64,000 nucleotides of DNA from Neolewinella maritima. GTDB taxonomy: Bacteria > Bacteroidota > Bacteroidia > Chitinophagales > Saprospiraceae. The stretch spans positions 372,001 to 436,000 of the forward strand of contig NZ_CAKLPZ010000003.1 in assembly GCF_923081025.1 (NCBI RefSeq). Direction: 5' to 3'. This document shows positions 25,226 to 33,477 of the stretch, one piece after another (positions within the stretch are counted from its first letter, which is position 1; each line of letters begins with the position of its first letter). The notes beneath the pieces were generated by a model, which searched no databases, had not been told where the DNA came from, and saw only the letters and a program-made list of their open reading frames with translations. The translations under genes were made by a program, and so were the position numbers.

Positions 25226-25858
25226 TCATCCCAGCCAGTGGCCCATATCCAGGGCCTTGGTGCGCAGGTACTGCAGGTTCTCCTTGCCCGGGTCGACGAT
25301 GATGGGCAGTCGCCGCACCACTTCGATGGGTCCGTCGTCGAAGGAGTCTACTTTGAGGGGGTTGTTGGTCAGTAGCTGGATCTTACCGATACCCAGGTCC
25401 TGCAGGATGCCCTGGGCGATGCCGTAGTGGCGTGCATCTACCTCCAGACCTAAGTGGAGGTTGGCTTCGATGGTGTCCATGCCCTGGTCCTGCAGTTGGT
25501 AGGCCTTGAGCTTGTTGATGATGCCGATGCCGCGACCTTCCTGGCGCAGGTATACTACAATGCCCCGGCCGGCAGCGGCGACCTTCATGGCCCGATCGAG
25601 CTGCTCGCCGCAGTCGCAGCGCTTGCTGCCGAACAGATCACCCGTAATGCACTCGGAGTGCAGACGTACAATGACTTCGCCGCTGGGGTCCATATCCGGA
25701 TGCACCAGGGCCAGGTGGGGGGTGTAGTCTTCGGCGTCTCCGGCATAGGCCAGCATCCGGAACGTCCCGTAGGGCGTGGGGATCAGGGCCTCGGCGCGGC
25801 GGGTAGCGTCCGCCAGTTCGGCGGGGGGGAGTAGGATGGGGTCGCCGTGCTCGGGCAT
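25226..25858 (-). CDS. ribA: GTP cyclohydrolase II
   Basis: RibA opens GTP to 2,5-diamino-6-ribosylamino-4-pyrimidinone phosphate, the first step of riboflavin synthesis. Zinc ligands C70, C81 and C83 are in HSECITGDLFGSKRCDCG, followed by the RQEGRGIGIINKL catalytic block and LLTNNPLKVD. At 210 residues it is a stand-alone RibA and is not fused to RibB. The N-terminus carries an extra LPPAELADATRRAEA stretch before IPTPYGTFRM. ATG 25858 fits; no other riboflavin genes are nearby. Confidence 0.96.
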   Translation of the reverse strand: MPEHGDPILLPPAELADATRRAEALIPTPYGTFRMLAYAGDAEDYTPHLALVHPDMDPSGEVIVRLHSECITGDLFGSKRCDCGEQLDRAMKVAAAGRGIVVYLRQEGRGIGIINKLKAYQLQDQGMDTIEANLHLGLEVDARHYGIAQGILQDLGIGKIQLLTNNPLKVDSFDDGPIEVVRRLPIIVDPGKENLQYLRTKALDMGHWLG

Positions 25859-25908
25859 AAGAATTACTTGGAATACTACCGGGTTAACGCCTGCGACCCC
25901 GGGGGGTT

Positions 25909-28311
25909 TTACTTGCCGCGCATCACCTCTAGCCCGGTCAGGGCTACACGGATCTGCTGACCCAGCGCCGCGCGGTGACCGTTCACCAGTGCGTTCTCGG
26001 CCGATTGTCCGGTCGTGAGCTGCTGCTCGATGGCGTCCAAATTCGCGCGGGCGCCAGCCCGTACGTCGGCGGTGACATCTTCATTAGTCAGCAGACCGGT
26101 CAGCGCGTCTACGTAGGCAGCCTGTAGGGTACGGCCGTAGGTGGTTTCGAAGTTGACGTCCGTGAAGACGCCGCTGCGGGTGTCGTTCATCAGGTCCATC
26201 ACGCCGTAAGCTTCGGTGCCGCGGGCGCGCTGCTCGGCCAGGCGATTCAGGCGGTCGGTGTTCATCAGCGTATTGAGGGCACTCTGCTGTAGTCCGGCGA
26301 TCTTAGCAGCTACGCCGCTGGCGGAGATGCGCTGCAGGATATCCTCGTTGATCAGCCACCGGGGGGTGGTGAACACCTGCTGATTGATGAACTGTACGGC
26401 GGCCTGTTGCTGCTCCTTGCCCACGGTTTTGTACACGATCTTGTTTTCGTCGCTGGTGCGCTGCCACTCGTACACCGAGCCTACGTTGCTGGCTACGTGA
26501 TTGGCGTAGCGGCGCAGCTGGCCGATGACGTTGTCGTACAGCTCCTCCAGGTCGTCGAAGTCACCGCCCTCCTCGGCCGTCCACCCCTGTAGTTCGGGCA
26601 CGATCCGCTTTAGGTTGGCGATGCCCAGGGTAGAGGCCAGTACGGCATCGTCGCCAATGTCTTCGGTCTGGGCACTGGCATCGTGGCCATTGCGCGTCTG
26701 ACGGCCGTAGCGGTAGACGGGGTCGTCCGCCTTTTCCTTCACCATTGCGTTGAGTACGCTGTCTTCGTTGCCCTGGGGGATGGGCAGGTAGCCGTAGCGG
26801 ATCGCGTAGTAGTCGTACACCCCGATCTTAGGGTCCAGACCTACACCTACGTCTTCGGGCTGAGCTACGTAGTTGAAGCGGGCATAGTCCATGATGCTAG
26901 GCGCCACGCCGTTCTCCTGGACAAAGCCAGGGGTGCGCAACTGCTCTACGGTGTAGGCCGGACTGCTCCCCATATTGTGGGGCAGTCCCAGTGTATGTCC
27001 TACCTCGTGGGCGGCCACGAAGCGCACGAGCTTACCCATCACCTCCTGCTCGAACTTGGGGGTGCGGGCCGCGGGGTTCACCGCTGCGGTCTGGATCAGG
27101 TACCAGTTGCGCAGCAGGTTCATCACATTGTGGTACCAGATGATGTCGCTCTCCAGGATCTCGCCGGTGCGGGGGTCGTGTACGTGCGGGCCCATCGCGT
27201 TCTGGATCTCGGTAGTCACGTAGCGGATCACGCTGTAGCGCACGTCCTCGGGGCTCCAGTCGGGGTTCTCTTCTTTTGTCGGTGCATCCTTGGCCATGAT
27301 GGCGTTCTTGAAGCCGATGGCCTCGAAGGCCTTCTGCCAATCGTCCACGCCCTGCTTGATGTAGGGGGCCCACTCGGCGGGGGTGGCGGGATCGATGTAG
27401 TACACGATGGGCTTCTTGACGTCCACCAGTTCGCCGCGCTGCCAGGCGGCCATGTCGACCGGCTCCAGGCGCCAGCGGGTGATGAAGCGTTCGGTCTCGG
27501 CGCGCTGGGCGTCCAGACCGTAGTTCGTCTGCTGGATGCTGAAGTAGCCCACGCGGGGGTCGTACTTCCGGGGTATCATCTTCTCGGCGGGCAGCAGGAT
27601 GAAGCTCTGGTTCATCTCTACGCTCAGGGTACCGGTCACGGCATTGTCGGGTAGCTCGTCGCCCTGGTAGGTCAGTACGTGCCGTACCTCTACGTTGCTG
27701 GGGAAGGCATTGACCGACATGATCAGACTGCGCTCCTTATCCAATCCCTTAATGCCGAACTTCTTACGGTCCTCGTCTCCCAGCGCACCGATCATCGGCT
27801 CGTCGTTGGTAAAAAAGGGCGTCACGTCCACCACCACCGTCGCACTATCGGGCCCGTAAGCTTGCACCTCGAAGGCGGCCACGATGGGCTCGAAATTGTT
27901 GTTCTTGACCGACTGGTAGACCGGCAGGTCCTCGCTCGCCACGCTATTGTAGCTCACGCTGCGCAGGAGCACCTTCTCCCCGTGCCGCTGCCAGCGTACC
28001 ACCTGCTGCGGCCTACTACGCATACCCGCTCCACCGAAGTTGAGGCCCTTCACATGCCCGCTGATGCGGCTCACGACCAGAATCTCCTCCTCCAGCAGGG
28101 CCGTCGGCAACTCGAAGTAGGTCTTCCCTTCCTTCTGGATCACGTTGAACAGACCCGTCTGCCGCTGCGCGTCCTTGAGCAGATCTTTGTAGGCGTCTTT
28201 GTCCTTCTTTTCTTTTTTATCCTCTTTCTCTTCCTCCTGTCCGTACAGGGGGCTGAGGGCGGGTACGCAGGTGCAAAGGAACACTAGTAGCAGTAGGTGC
28301 TTTGGAAACAT
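25909..28311 (-). CDS. Secreted zinc-dependent metalloprotease, DUF5117/metzincin-like
   Basis: 800 residues. A Sec signal peptide (MFPKHLLLLVFLCTCVPALS) precedes a Glu/Lys-rich charged stretch. The zinc site HEVGHTLGLPHNMGSS is a HExxHxxGxxHN metzincin motif, and SIMDYARFNYV supplies the Met-turn. The flanking regions (TYFELPTALLEEEILVVSRISG, YIDPATPAEWAPYIKQGVDDWQKAFEAIGFKNAI) match the DUF5117/DUF5118 type of large zinc proteases found in Bacteroidota and Proteobacteria. The frame runs to 28416, but ATG 28311 starts the signal peptide. There is no C-terminal type IX sorting domain. Target proteins are unknown. Confidence 0.92.
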   Translation of the reverse strand: MFPKHLLLLVFLCTCVPALSPLYGQEEEKEDKKEKKDKDAYKDLLKDAQRQTGLFNVIQKEGKTYFELPTALLEEEILVVSRISGHVKGLNFGGAGMRSRPQQVVRWQRHGEKVLLRSVSYNSVASEDLPVYQSVKNNNFEPIVAAFEVQAYGPDSATVVVDVTPFFTNDEPMIGALGDEDRKKFGIKGLDKERSLIMSVNAFPSNVEVRHVLTYQGDELPDNAVTGTLSVEMNQSFILLPAEKMIPRKYDPRVGYFSIQQTNYGLDAQRAETERFITRWRLEPVDMAAWQRGELVDVKKPIVYYIDPATPAEWAPYIKQGVDDWQKAFEAIGFKNAIMAKDAPTKEENPDWSPEDVRYSVIRYVTTEIQNAMGPHVHDPRTGEILESDIIWYHNVMNLLRNWYLIQTAAVNPAARTPKFEQEVMGKLVRFVAAHEVGHTLGLPHNMGSSPAYTVEQLRTPGFVQENGVAPSIMDYARFNYVAQPEDVGVGLDPKIGVYDYYAIRYGYLPIPQGNEDSVLNAMVKEKADDPVYRYGRQTRNGHDASAQTEDIGDDAVLASTLGIANLKRIVPELQGWTAEEGGDFDDLEELYDNVIGQLRRYANHVASNVGSVYEWQRTSDENKIVYKTVGKEQQQAAVQFINQQVFTTPRWLINEDILQRISASGVAAKIAGLQQSALNTLMNTDRLNRLAEQRARGTEAYGVMDLMNDTRSGVFTDVNFETTYGRTLQAAYVDALTGLLTNEDVTADVRAGARANLDAIEQQLTTGQSAENALVNGHRAALGQQIRVALTGLEVMRGK

Positions 28312-28330
28312 AATCTGGGGTTGGTTCGGG

Positions 28331-28408
28331 GTAGTTCTGTAGTAGGTAGTTCTGTAGTTCTGTAGCGGGCACGGGGCACGACTACAGTACCACAATACTA
28401 CAGAACTA
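28331..28408. repeat. GTAGTTCTGTAG repeats upstream of the metalloprotease
   Basis: Three direct, partly overlapping copies of the 12-mer GTAGTTCTGTAG (28331-28342, 28346-28357, 28354-28365) are followed by an inverted copy CTACAGAACTA (28398-28408). The element lies in the 111-bp gap between the peroxiredoxin stop and the metalloprotease start, where the protease promoter must be. Confidence 0.8.
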
Positions 28409-28422
28409 TCACGCAAAGCGTG

Positions 28423-29058
28423 TTACCGGTTAGGCTGGGGAGTGGTGCGCAGGTACGAGCGAATCTCCTTGTGGCCCTTGGGGAATTTATCGGGTATGTC
28501 TTCAGTCTTGATGCTGGGGCTTACGACTACGTCCTCGCCGTCCTTCCAGTCTACGGGGGTGGCGACGCTGTAGTTGTCGGTCAGCTGCAGGGAATCGAGC
28601 ACGCGCAGGATCTCCTGGAAGTTGCGTCCCGTGGAAGGGGGGTAGGTCAGGGTAAGCCGCACCTTGTGCTGGGGGTCGATGATAAACACCGAGCGCACCG
28701 TAAAGAGCTCATCGGCCTCGGGGTGGATCATGTCGTAGGCCTGGGCGACTTTGCGGTCGGCATCGGCGATGATGGGGAAGTTCATCGTCACGTTCTGCGT
28801 GTCTTCGATGTCCTTGACCCAGCCCATGTGGCTGTCCAGATCATCTACACTCAGGGCGATCACCTTGGCGTTGCGCTGCTCGAAGTCCTCCTTCAGGGCG
28901 GCGGTGCGGCCGAGTTCCGTAGTACAGACCGGGGTGTAATCACTGGGATGGCTGTACAGCACGATCCACTTACCGTCGGACCAGTCGTAGAAATTGATCT
29001 CGCCCTCGGTGGTCTGGGCGTTGAAGTTGGGGGCGGTTTCGCCGAGTCGGAGTGGCAT
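28423..29058 (-). CDS. Peroxiredoxin, 1-Cys Prx6 type
   Basis: Thiol peroxidase of 211 residues. LYSHPSDYTPVCTTELG holds the peroxidatic cysteine (C45) in the PxxxTxxC motif, with the active-site His before it; TVRSVFIIDPQHKVRL gives the conserved Arg. The length and the long C-terminal domain (LTDNYSVATPVDWKDGEDVVVSP) identify the Prx6 class, which lacks a resolving cysteine in this chain. ATG 29058 begins MPLRLGETAPNF as expected; TATCTTTT at 29077-29084 is a likely -7 box. Confidence 0.95.
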   Translation of the reverse strand: MPLRLGETAPNFNAQTTEGEINFYDWSDGKWIVLYSHPSDYTPVCTTELGRTAALKEDFEQRNAKVIALSVDDLDSHMGWVKDIEDTQNVTMNFPIIADADRKVAQAYDMIHPEADELFTVRSVFIIDPQHKVRLTLTYPPSTGRNFQEILRVLDSLQLTDNYSVATPVDWKDGEDVVVSPSIKTEDIPDKFPKGHKEIRSYLRTTPQPNR

Positions 29059-29124
29059 AGTTAGTTAGGTTGGAGTAAAAGATAAAGTAACGCGGCAGGC
29101 CGAAGCGGGTTGACAGTACGCAGC

Positions 29125-29230
29125 GGTCTCCCCCGATAGCTATCGGGGTGGTAGTAAGATGCTGCCTCCGGCAGCGCAGTCCCGAGGCGCTCTCCGAGCG
29201 CGAGAGCCGCTTCAGCGGCGACCGGAGTAG
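29125..29230. repeat. Array of mini-hairpins upstream of the peroxiredoxin gene
   Basis: Four compact palindromes in 90 bases: an 18-bp perfect palindrome CCCCGATAGCTATCGGGG (29131-29148), GCTGCC-TCC-GGCAGC (29161-29175), GCGCTC-TCC-GAGCGC (29187-29201) and GCCGCT-TC-AGCGGC (29206-29219). The short loops TCC/TTC recall those of the array at 13011-13172. No gene overlaps; the rest of the 251-bp gap holds nothing I recognise. Confidence 0.85.
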
Positions 29231-29309
29231 CGCAAGAAGCCACACTTCACACTAGCCTAATCTCCACGGCCCGGACGCTCGGGTTGCAAGCCCTCGACCG
29301 AGCCCCCAC

Positions 29310-30266
29310 CTACGCATAAAAATCAGTCACCCCGTTCACCTCCATCGCCGCAGCATCCACCACTGCGGGTAGTGGCTGCAACTCCCCGGTATTCTGCACC
29401 GCACCGGCGGGCACCGCCCCCTCGATGAGCCAGTCTAGCACCGCCGCCGTCACCTCCGCGGTACCCAGATGATGGCCCGCTCCGACCGGACTGTACAACC
29501 AGCTCCCGCGCCAGTGACTGTGGTTGCGCCGTGCGTTGCGGTAGGCCGTGACGGCATCCTCGGGATCGTGCACCAGCAGGGTAGGGATGGCGTGTAACTG
29601 CGCGGCTACGGTAGCTACGTCGAACTCATCCAGTGACCGGCCGGACAACTGCTCGATGCGGGCCTGCATCTGCCGGTACACTACGTCCCGCAGACCCATG
29701 AAGCGTACGAAGCCGGCGAACAACCAGCGGACCTCCGACACGATCGCCAGCAGGCAGATCCGGCGCGGCCGCAGCTGCGGGGGGAGCAGCGCGAGCGATT
29801 CGACCAGGCAGCTGCCGCCGAAGCTGTGGGCCAGGATCAGGTCGGTGCCGCCGAGCCAGCGGATGAGGTCCATTTCCACCTCCGCGGCCCGTAAGTAGGT
29901 CAGCTGGCGACTACCCGCGCAGTGCCCGTGTCCGGGCAGGTCGAAGGCCACCACCCGGTAGCCTGCCGCGACCAGCCGGGGTACGAAGTGGCGCCAGCGA
30001 CCCACGTTATAGCCCCAGCCGTAGGCGCAGAAGACCACGGGGCCGTCCTCCGGTCCCCATTCGTAGACGGGGATCAGGTGGTCGCCGCTAGGCTGATCGT
30101 TGCGGCGCGCTGTATCCAGGAAGGCCTGCTCCTTGGGGCGGATGTGCGGTGGGGGTGGGGTAGCGAACAGGTGGAAGGCGGAGCGACCGGCCAGGCGGGG
30201 GTGCAGGTACGATAACCCATTGATCGCGGCGGCGATGCTGCGGTAGGTCAGGCGTTTTAGGGTCAT
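29310..30266 (-). CDS. Alpha/beta hydrolase
   Basis: 318 residues with a clear alpha/beta-hydrolase core: VVFCAYGWGYNVGRWRHFVPRL (oxyanion region), VVAFDLPGHGHCAGS, the nucleophile elbow LAHSFGGSC and the late LLVHDPEDAVT and GAGHHLGTAEV that provide the acidic and histidine residues. The frame continues upstream to 30398 but ATG 30266 (MTLKRLTYRSIAAAI) is the first sensible start. No signal peptide. Probably a lipase/esterase-like enzyme; the substrate is not deducible. Confidence 0.88.
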   Translation of the reverse strand: MTLKRLTYRSIAAAINGLSYLHPRLAGRSAFHLFATPPPPHIRPKEQAFLDTARRNDQPSGDHLIPVYEWGPEDGPVVFCAYGWGYNVGRWRHFVPRLVAAGYRVVAFDLPGHGHCAGSRQLTYLRAAEVEMDLIRWLGGTDLILAHSFGGSCLVESLALLPPQLRPRRICLLAIVSEVRWLFAGFVRFMGLRDVVYRQMQARIEQLSGRSLDEFDVATVAAQLHAIPTLLVHDPEDAVTAYRNARRNHSHWRGSWLYSPVGAGHHLGTAEVTAAVLDWLIEGAVPAGAVQNTGELQPLPAVVDAAAMEVNGVTDFYA

Positions 30267-30353
30267 GGGCGGTAAACGTATCACTATATATTTAGTGGTG
30301 CAACACCAAAAGCGAGTCGCATACCGTGGGTTTAATGTGTCAACTGCTGTACG

Positions 30354-30378
30354 GTTTATCCCGTCAGACCGGATAAAC
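30354..30378. promoter_or_regulatory. Inverted repeat in divergent gap
   Basis: GTTTATCC and GGATAAAC (8 bp each, 9-base loop) form a symmetric site between the divergent hydrolase and PAP2 genes. It could be an operator; a weak TATCATTG -7-like box for the PAP2 gene starts at 30393. Confidence 0.35.
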
Positions 30379-30452
30379 ACCGAATAAATGCGTATCATTG
30401 GAGCGACATAGCCAACAACCCAGCATGCCTTGGCCCTAAACTACCGTAGTGC

Positions 30453-31244
30453 ATGCTGTCCGTAAGAAACCTGTTTATATTCGTTTTACTGCTCCTCACG
30501 CTCGGCGTGGGCGCGCAGGAATTTCCCTACGCCCTGGAGTGGAAGCGGGAAGTCTCGCTACTCAGTCTGGGCGGCGGACTCAGCGTCGGTAGCCACCTGC
30601 TTGAATCGCGCATCCGGCCGCTGACGCTCGATCAGCTGGTCGGGCAGCGGCGGCACAAGGTCTGGTTTCTGGACCGCGGGGCTACCCGCAATGAGTGTGA
30701 TGTAGCCCGCGTACTATCGGACGAGCTACTGCGCGGCGCCATGCTACTGCCCGCCACGCTGGCCATCAGCCGGCGCGGTCGCCGCAAGGGCCTAGTCCTA
30801 GCCACGATGCTCGCCCAGACCATGCTGCTCAACGACGGCTTCACCAAGATGACCAAGGTACTGATCCGCCGCGACCGGCCCCTGACCTTCAACGAGCAGG
30901 TCGATAGCGGGGCGAAGATGGGTAGCGATGCGCGTCAGTCCTTCGTCTCCGGCCATACCTCCAATGCCGCCGCCCTGAGCTTCTTTACCGCCAAGGTCTT
31001 TCACGACCTGTACCCCGACAGCCCCTGGCGGCCAGCGATCTGGGCCGGCGCGGCCATCGTGCCGCTGGCCACGGGTTACGCCCGGTATCGGGCCGGCAAG
31101 CACTTCCCCACTGACATCGCCGCCGGCTACGCCCTGGGTGCCGCCCTCGGTATCCTGATCCCGCAGTGGCACAAATCCCCCACGCAGCCCGGCTGGAGCG
31201 TAGGCATGGCTGGCGACGGACTGGGGCTGAGTCTGCGCTGGTAA
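30453..31244 (+). CDS. PAP2-family membrane phosphatase
   Basis: 263 residues. An N-terminal signal-type helix (NLFIFVLLLLTLGVGA) is followed by the three PAP2 motifs: KVLIRRDRPLTF (KxxxxxxRP), SFVSGHTSNA (SGH) and ARYRAGKHFPTD (RxxxxxHxxxD). The active site should face the periplasm, acting on a lipid phosphate or pyrophosphate such as undecaprenyl diphosphate or phosphatidylglycerophosphate. ATG 30453 fits the hydrophobic leader. The next gene starts 22 bp downstream but has its own box. Confidence 0.92.
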   Translation: MLSVRNLFIFVLLLLTLGVGAQEFPYALEWKREVSLLSLGGGLSVGSHLLESRIRPLTLDQLVGQRRHKVWFLDRGATRNECDVARVLSDELLRGAMLLPATLAISRRGRRKGLVLATMLAQTMLLNDGFTKMTKVLIRRDRPLTFNEQVDSGAKMGSDARQSFVSGHTSNAAALSFFTAKVFHDLYPDSPWRPAIWAGAAIVPLATGYARYRAGKHFPTDIAAGYALGAALGILIPQWHKSPTQPGWSVGMAGDGLGLSLRW

Positions 31245-31254
31245 AGCCATTCCG

Positions 31255-31262
31255 TACTTTGC
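31255..31262 (+). promoter_or_regulatory. -7-like box TACTTTGC before the methyltransferase
   Basis: TACTTTGC-CGGT-ATG, first T 12 bases before the ATG. It is the same geometry as the folA and 55488 boxes and predicts a leaderless transcript. Confidence 0.35.
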
Positions 31263-31266
31263 CGGT

Positions 31267-32061
31267 ATGGACGACTACCTGCAGCACAACCGCGCGCACT
31301 GGAATGCCCGCACGGCCGCTCACCTGCACAGCGCCTTTTATGATGTAGCCGGCTGGCTGAAGGGTGAGGAGAGTCTGCGGGAAATCGAGCTCGCCCTCCT
31401 GCCCCCCGACCTGACGGGCCTACGCATCCTTCACCTGCAGTGTCACTTCGGTCAGGATACCCTCTCGCTGGCCCGCCGGGGAGCTACAGTTACCGGAGTT
31501 GACCTGAGTGACGCTGCCATTGCTGCTGCACAGGACCTGGCCCGGCAGACCGGCCTCGCGGCCCGCTTCATCTGCTGCAATCTGTACAGTCTACCGGACC
31601 ACCTCGACGAACCCTTCGACCTGGTGTACACTAGCTACGGCACCATCGGCTGGCTGCCAGACCTCGACCGCTGGGCGGCCATCGTAGGGCGCTACCTGCG
31701 CCCCGGCGGACAGTTCGTATTCGTAGAGTTTCACCCCTTCGTCTGGTTGTGGAATGAAGAGCGTACGGCCATCCAGTATCCGTACTTCAGTAGGGAAGCT
31801 ATCGTGGAAGAGGTAAGCGGGAGCTACACCGATCGGAGTGAAACGGTGAGCGGTACGATGGTGAGCTGGGACCATCCCGTCAGCGCGGTCATCACGGCGC
31901 TTCTGGACCAGGGGCTGCAACTACAGCACTTCCGGGAGTACGACTACAGCCCCTACGATTGCTTCCCGAACGCGGTAGAAGTGACCCCGCAGCGCTGGCA
32001 CCTCAAGGAGCTAGCCGGACTGATCCCGCTTACATATAGTCTAGTGTGCCTACGGCCATAA
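31267..32061 (+). CDS. Class I SAM-dependent methyltransferase
   Basis: 264 residues. Motif I is ILHLQCHFGQDTLSLARRGATVTGVDLSDAAI (glycine-rich loop in an unusual HLQCHFGQD form common to one methyltransferase branch), followed by FDLVYTSYGTIGWLPDLDRWA and LRPGGQFVFVEFHPF. An aromatic-rich C-terminal cap follows. The methyl acceptor is unknown. A strong stem-loop follows the stop. Confidence 0.9.
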   Translation: MDDYLQHNRAHWNARTAAHLHSAFYDVAGWLKGEESLREIELALLPPDLTGLRILHLQCHFGQDTLSLARRGATVTGVDLSDAAIAAAQDLARQTGLAARFICCNLYSLPDHLDEPFDLVYTSYGTIGWLPDLDRWAAIVGRYLRPGGQFVFVEFHPFVWLWNEERTAIQYPYFSREAIVEEVSGSYTDRSETVSGTMVSWDHPVSAVITALLDQGLQLQHFREYDYSPYDCFPNAVEVTPQRWHLKELAGLIPLTYSLVCLRP

Positions 32062-32069
32062 AGCACGAA

Positions 32070-32098
32070 CGCCCCCGGTACGTGAAGTACCGGAGGCG
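32070..32098. terminator. Stem-loop between methyltransferase and tRNA-Ala
   Basis: CGCCCCCGGTAC and GTACCGGAGGCG form a 12-bp stem with one mismatch and a 5-base loop. It lies 9 bases after the methyltransferase stop and 8 bases from the 3' end of the convergent tRNA gene, so it may end both transcripts. Confidence 0.65.
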
Positions 32099-32104
32099 TC
32101 GTAG

Positions 32105-32179
<75 letters not shown>

Positions 32180-32288
32180 GTAGCCGTTTAAGCGGTGGCA
32201 AAGATACGCGTAGCCGCGCGAACTACACAAGCGTGCGGAGCAAACTTTTTACATCACGTTAACACCGCCGGCCGGTTCACTTATCATC

Positions 32289-32323
32289 TTTTGCCCGCAA
32301 GCGACGTTATACCCCTACTTTTA
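32289..32323 (+). promoter_or_regulatory. Candidate promoter of DUF1573 gene
   Basis: TTTTG (32289-32293) and TACTTTTA (32316-32323) resemble the -33 and -7 elements with a 22-base spacer, slightly long. The T of the -7 box is 32 bases from the ATG at 32348. Confidence 0.4.
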
Positions 32324-32347
32324 CACCCGCACGCAAATCAACCGCAC

Positions 32348-32818
32348 ATGAAGCGCATATTCTCCCTTCTCGTTCTGCTATCCGCCCTCTCGGTCTCCCT
32401 CACCGCCCAGGTGACCGCCATGCCCGAAGCTACCGCAGAGGCCACCGCGCCTACCGCGATGACCTTCGAAAGCACCGAGATTGACTACGGTACCATCGAG
32501 CAAAACGCCGATCCCTACCGCGTCTTCACCTTCACCAATACGGGCGACGCCCCCCTGATCATCACCAATGCCGTCGGCTCCTGCGGCTGTACCGTACCCA
32601 GCTACAGCAAGGCCCCCGTGGCACCCGGCGAGTCCGGCGAGGTAAAGGTGCGCTACGCCACCGACCGGCTCGGTAAGTTCCGCAAGCGCGTGACCCTGAC
32701 GACCAACGTGAGCGATGAGCCCATCGTACTCACCATCATGGGGGAAGTACTCGAAAAGCCCGCCCAGCCCGATGCCGTACCCGCCGGCGAAACCGGTATG
32801 TTCAACAACGGTCAGTAA
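32348..32818 (+). CDS. Secreted DUF1573 domain protein
   Basis: A signal peptide (MKRIFSLLVLLSALSVSLTA) is followed by an Ala/Thr-rich linker and one DUF1573 immunoglobulin-like domain: FESTEIDYGTIEQNADPYRVFTFTNTGDAPLII, then SCGCTVPSYSKAPVAPGESGEVKVRY. These small exported beta-sandwich proteins are abundant in Bacteroidota; role unknown. The frame extends back through the tRNA region, but ATG 32348 starts the signal peptide. A perfect terminator follows. Confidence 0.92.
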   Translation: MKRIFSLLVLLSALSVSLTAQVTAMPEATAEATAPTAMTFESTEIDYGTIEQNADPYRVFTFTNTGDAPLIITNAVGSCGCTVPSYSKAPVAPGESGEVKVRYATDRLGKFRKRVTLTTNVSDEPIVLTIMGEVLEKPAQPDAVPAGETGMFNNGQ

Positions 32819-32845
32819 GCCGTCATCCCCGTTACCGCAAAATTG

Positions 32846-32877
32846 AATGCCCCCTTCCCCACGGAAGGGGGCATTTT
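32846..32877 (+). terminator. Rho-independent terminator of DUF1573 gene
   Basis: ATGCCCCCTTCC and GGAAGGGGGCAT form a perfect 12-bp stem with the loop CCAC, followed by TTTT. It ends only 12 bases before the next gene's ATG, whose -7-like box TATATTGG begins right after it. Confidence 0.88.
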
Positions 32878-32878
32878 C

Positions 32879-32886
32879 TATATTGG
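32879..32886 (+). promoter_or_regulatory. -7-like box TATATTGG before 32890 gene
   Basis: TATATTGG-GCC-ATG, with the first T 11 bases from the start codon and just after the terminator of the previous gene. This supports a new, near leaderless, transcript here. Confidence 0.4.
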
Positions 32887-32889
32887 GCC

Positions 32890-33477
32890 ATGGACTACCG
32901 CGAAAACAGTCTCCGCAACCTAGCTGCCGCCCGCGGCTACCAGTTCACCACCGGTGACGAGATGGGGCTGCATGCCAAGCTGCGCGACTTCCGCCTCACC
33001 GCCCAGGGCGGTAGCCGTACCATCACCAACGTCCTGCGCAAGCAGCACGGCCTGCTGGAGCACGACGTGGCGCTGTTCGACTACAGCTACTACGACTACG
33101 GCACCCGCCATACTTCCCGGCAGACCGTCCTGTTCCTGGAAAGTCAGCAGCTCGGCCTGCCCGTCCTGCGCCTGCAGCCCGAGACCATCCTGCATAAGCT
33201 CGGCGAGCTGCTCGGGATGCACGATATCGACTTCGTTCGCTTCCCAAAGTTCAGCGGACAGTACCGCCTGACCGGCGACGACGAGGACTACATCCGCCAT
33301 CACTTCACCGAGGACGTACTCAACTACTTCACCCTCAATAAGGGCTGGAGCCTGGAGGGTATCGGCTACTACCTCATCCTGTACAAGCGCGGCGTACTGC
33401 TGCCCCCCGAGCAGCTGGACCCCCTCTACCGGCGGGGCATGGACATCTACCGCCTGTTCAGCTCCAGCACGGTCTGA
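32890..33477 (+). CDS. Hypothetical protein, DUF3137-like
   Basis: 195 residues, soluble, no signal peptide. It begins with a helix and a short beta region (NLAAARGYQFTTGDEMGLHAKLRDFRLTAQGG), has aromatic strands (HDVALFDYSYYDYGTRHTSRQTVLFLESQQLGLPVLRLQPE) and a C-terminal WSLEGIGYYLILYKRGVLLPPEQLDPLYRRGMDIYRLF. The FDYxY...RQTV-type strands and the ending resemble cytoplasmic domains of DUF3137-type proteins, but I am not certain. Its TGA overlaps the ATG of the next gene by one base (TGATG), so the two are translationally coupled. Confidence 0.7.
   Translation: MDYRENSLRNLAAARGYQFTTGDEMGLHAKLRDFRLTAQGGSRTITNVLRKQHGLLEHDVALFDYSYYDYGTRHTSRQTVLFLESQQLGLPVLRLQPETILHKLGELLGMHDIDFVRFPKFSGQYRLTGDDEDYIRHHFTEDVLNYFTLNKGWSLEGIGYYLILYKRGVLLPPEQLDPLYRRGMDIYRLFSSSTV

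Noticed and set aside
26683-27654. 323-residue plus-strand frame opposite the metalloprotease
   Set aside because: Antisense shadow without recognisable domain; the minus frame carries the zinc site and signal peptide.
32195-32347. N-terminal extension of the DUF1573 protein
   Set aside because: It lies next to the tRNA promoter side and adds a non-conserved segment before a clear signal peptide at 32348.
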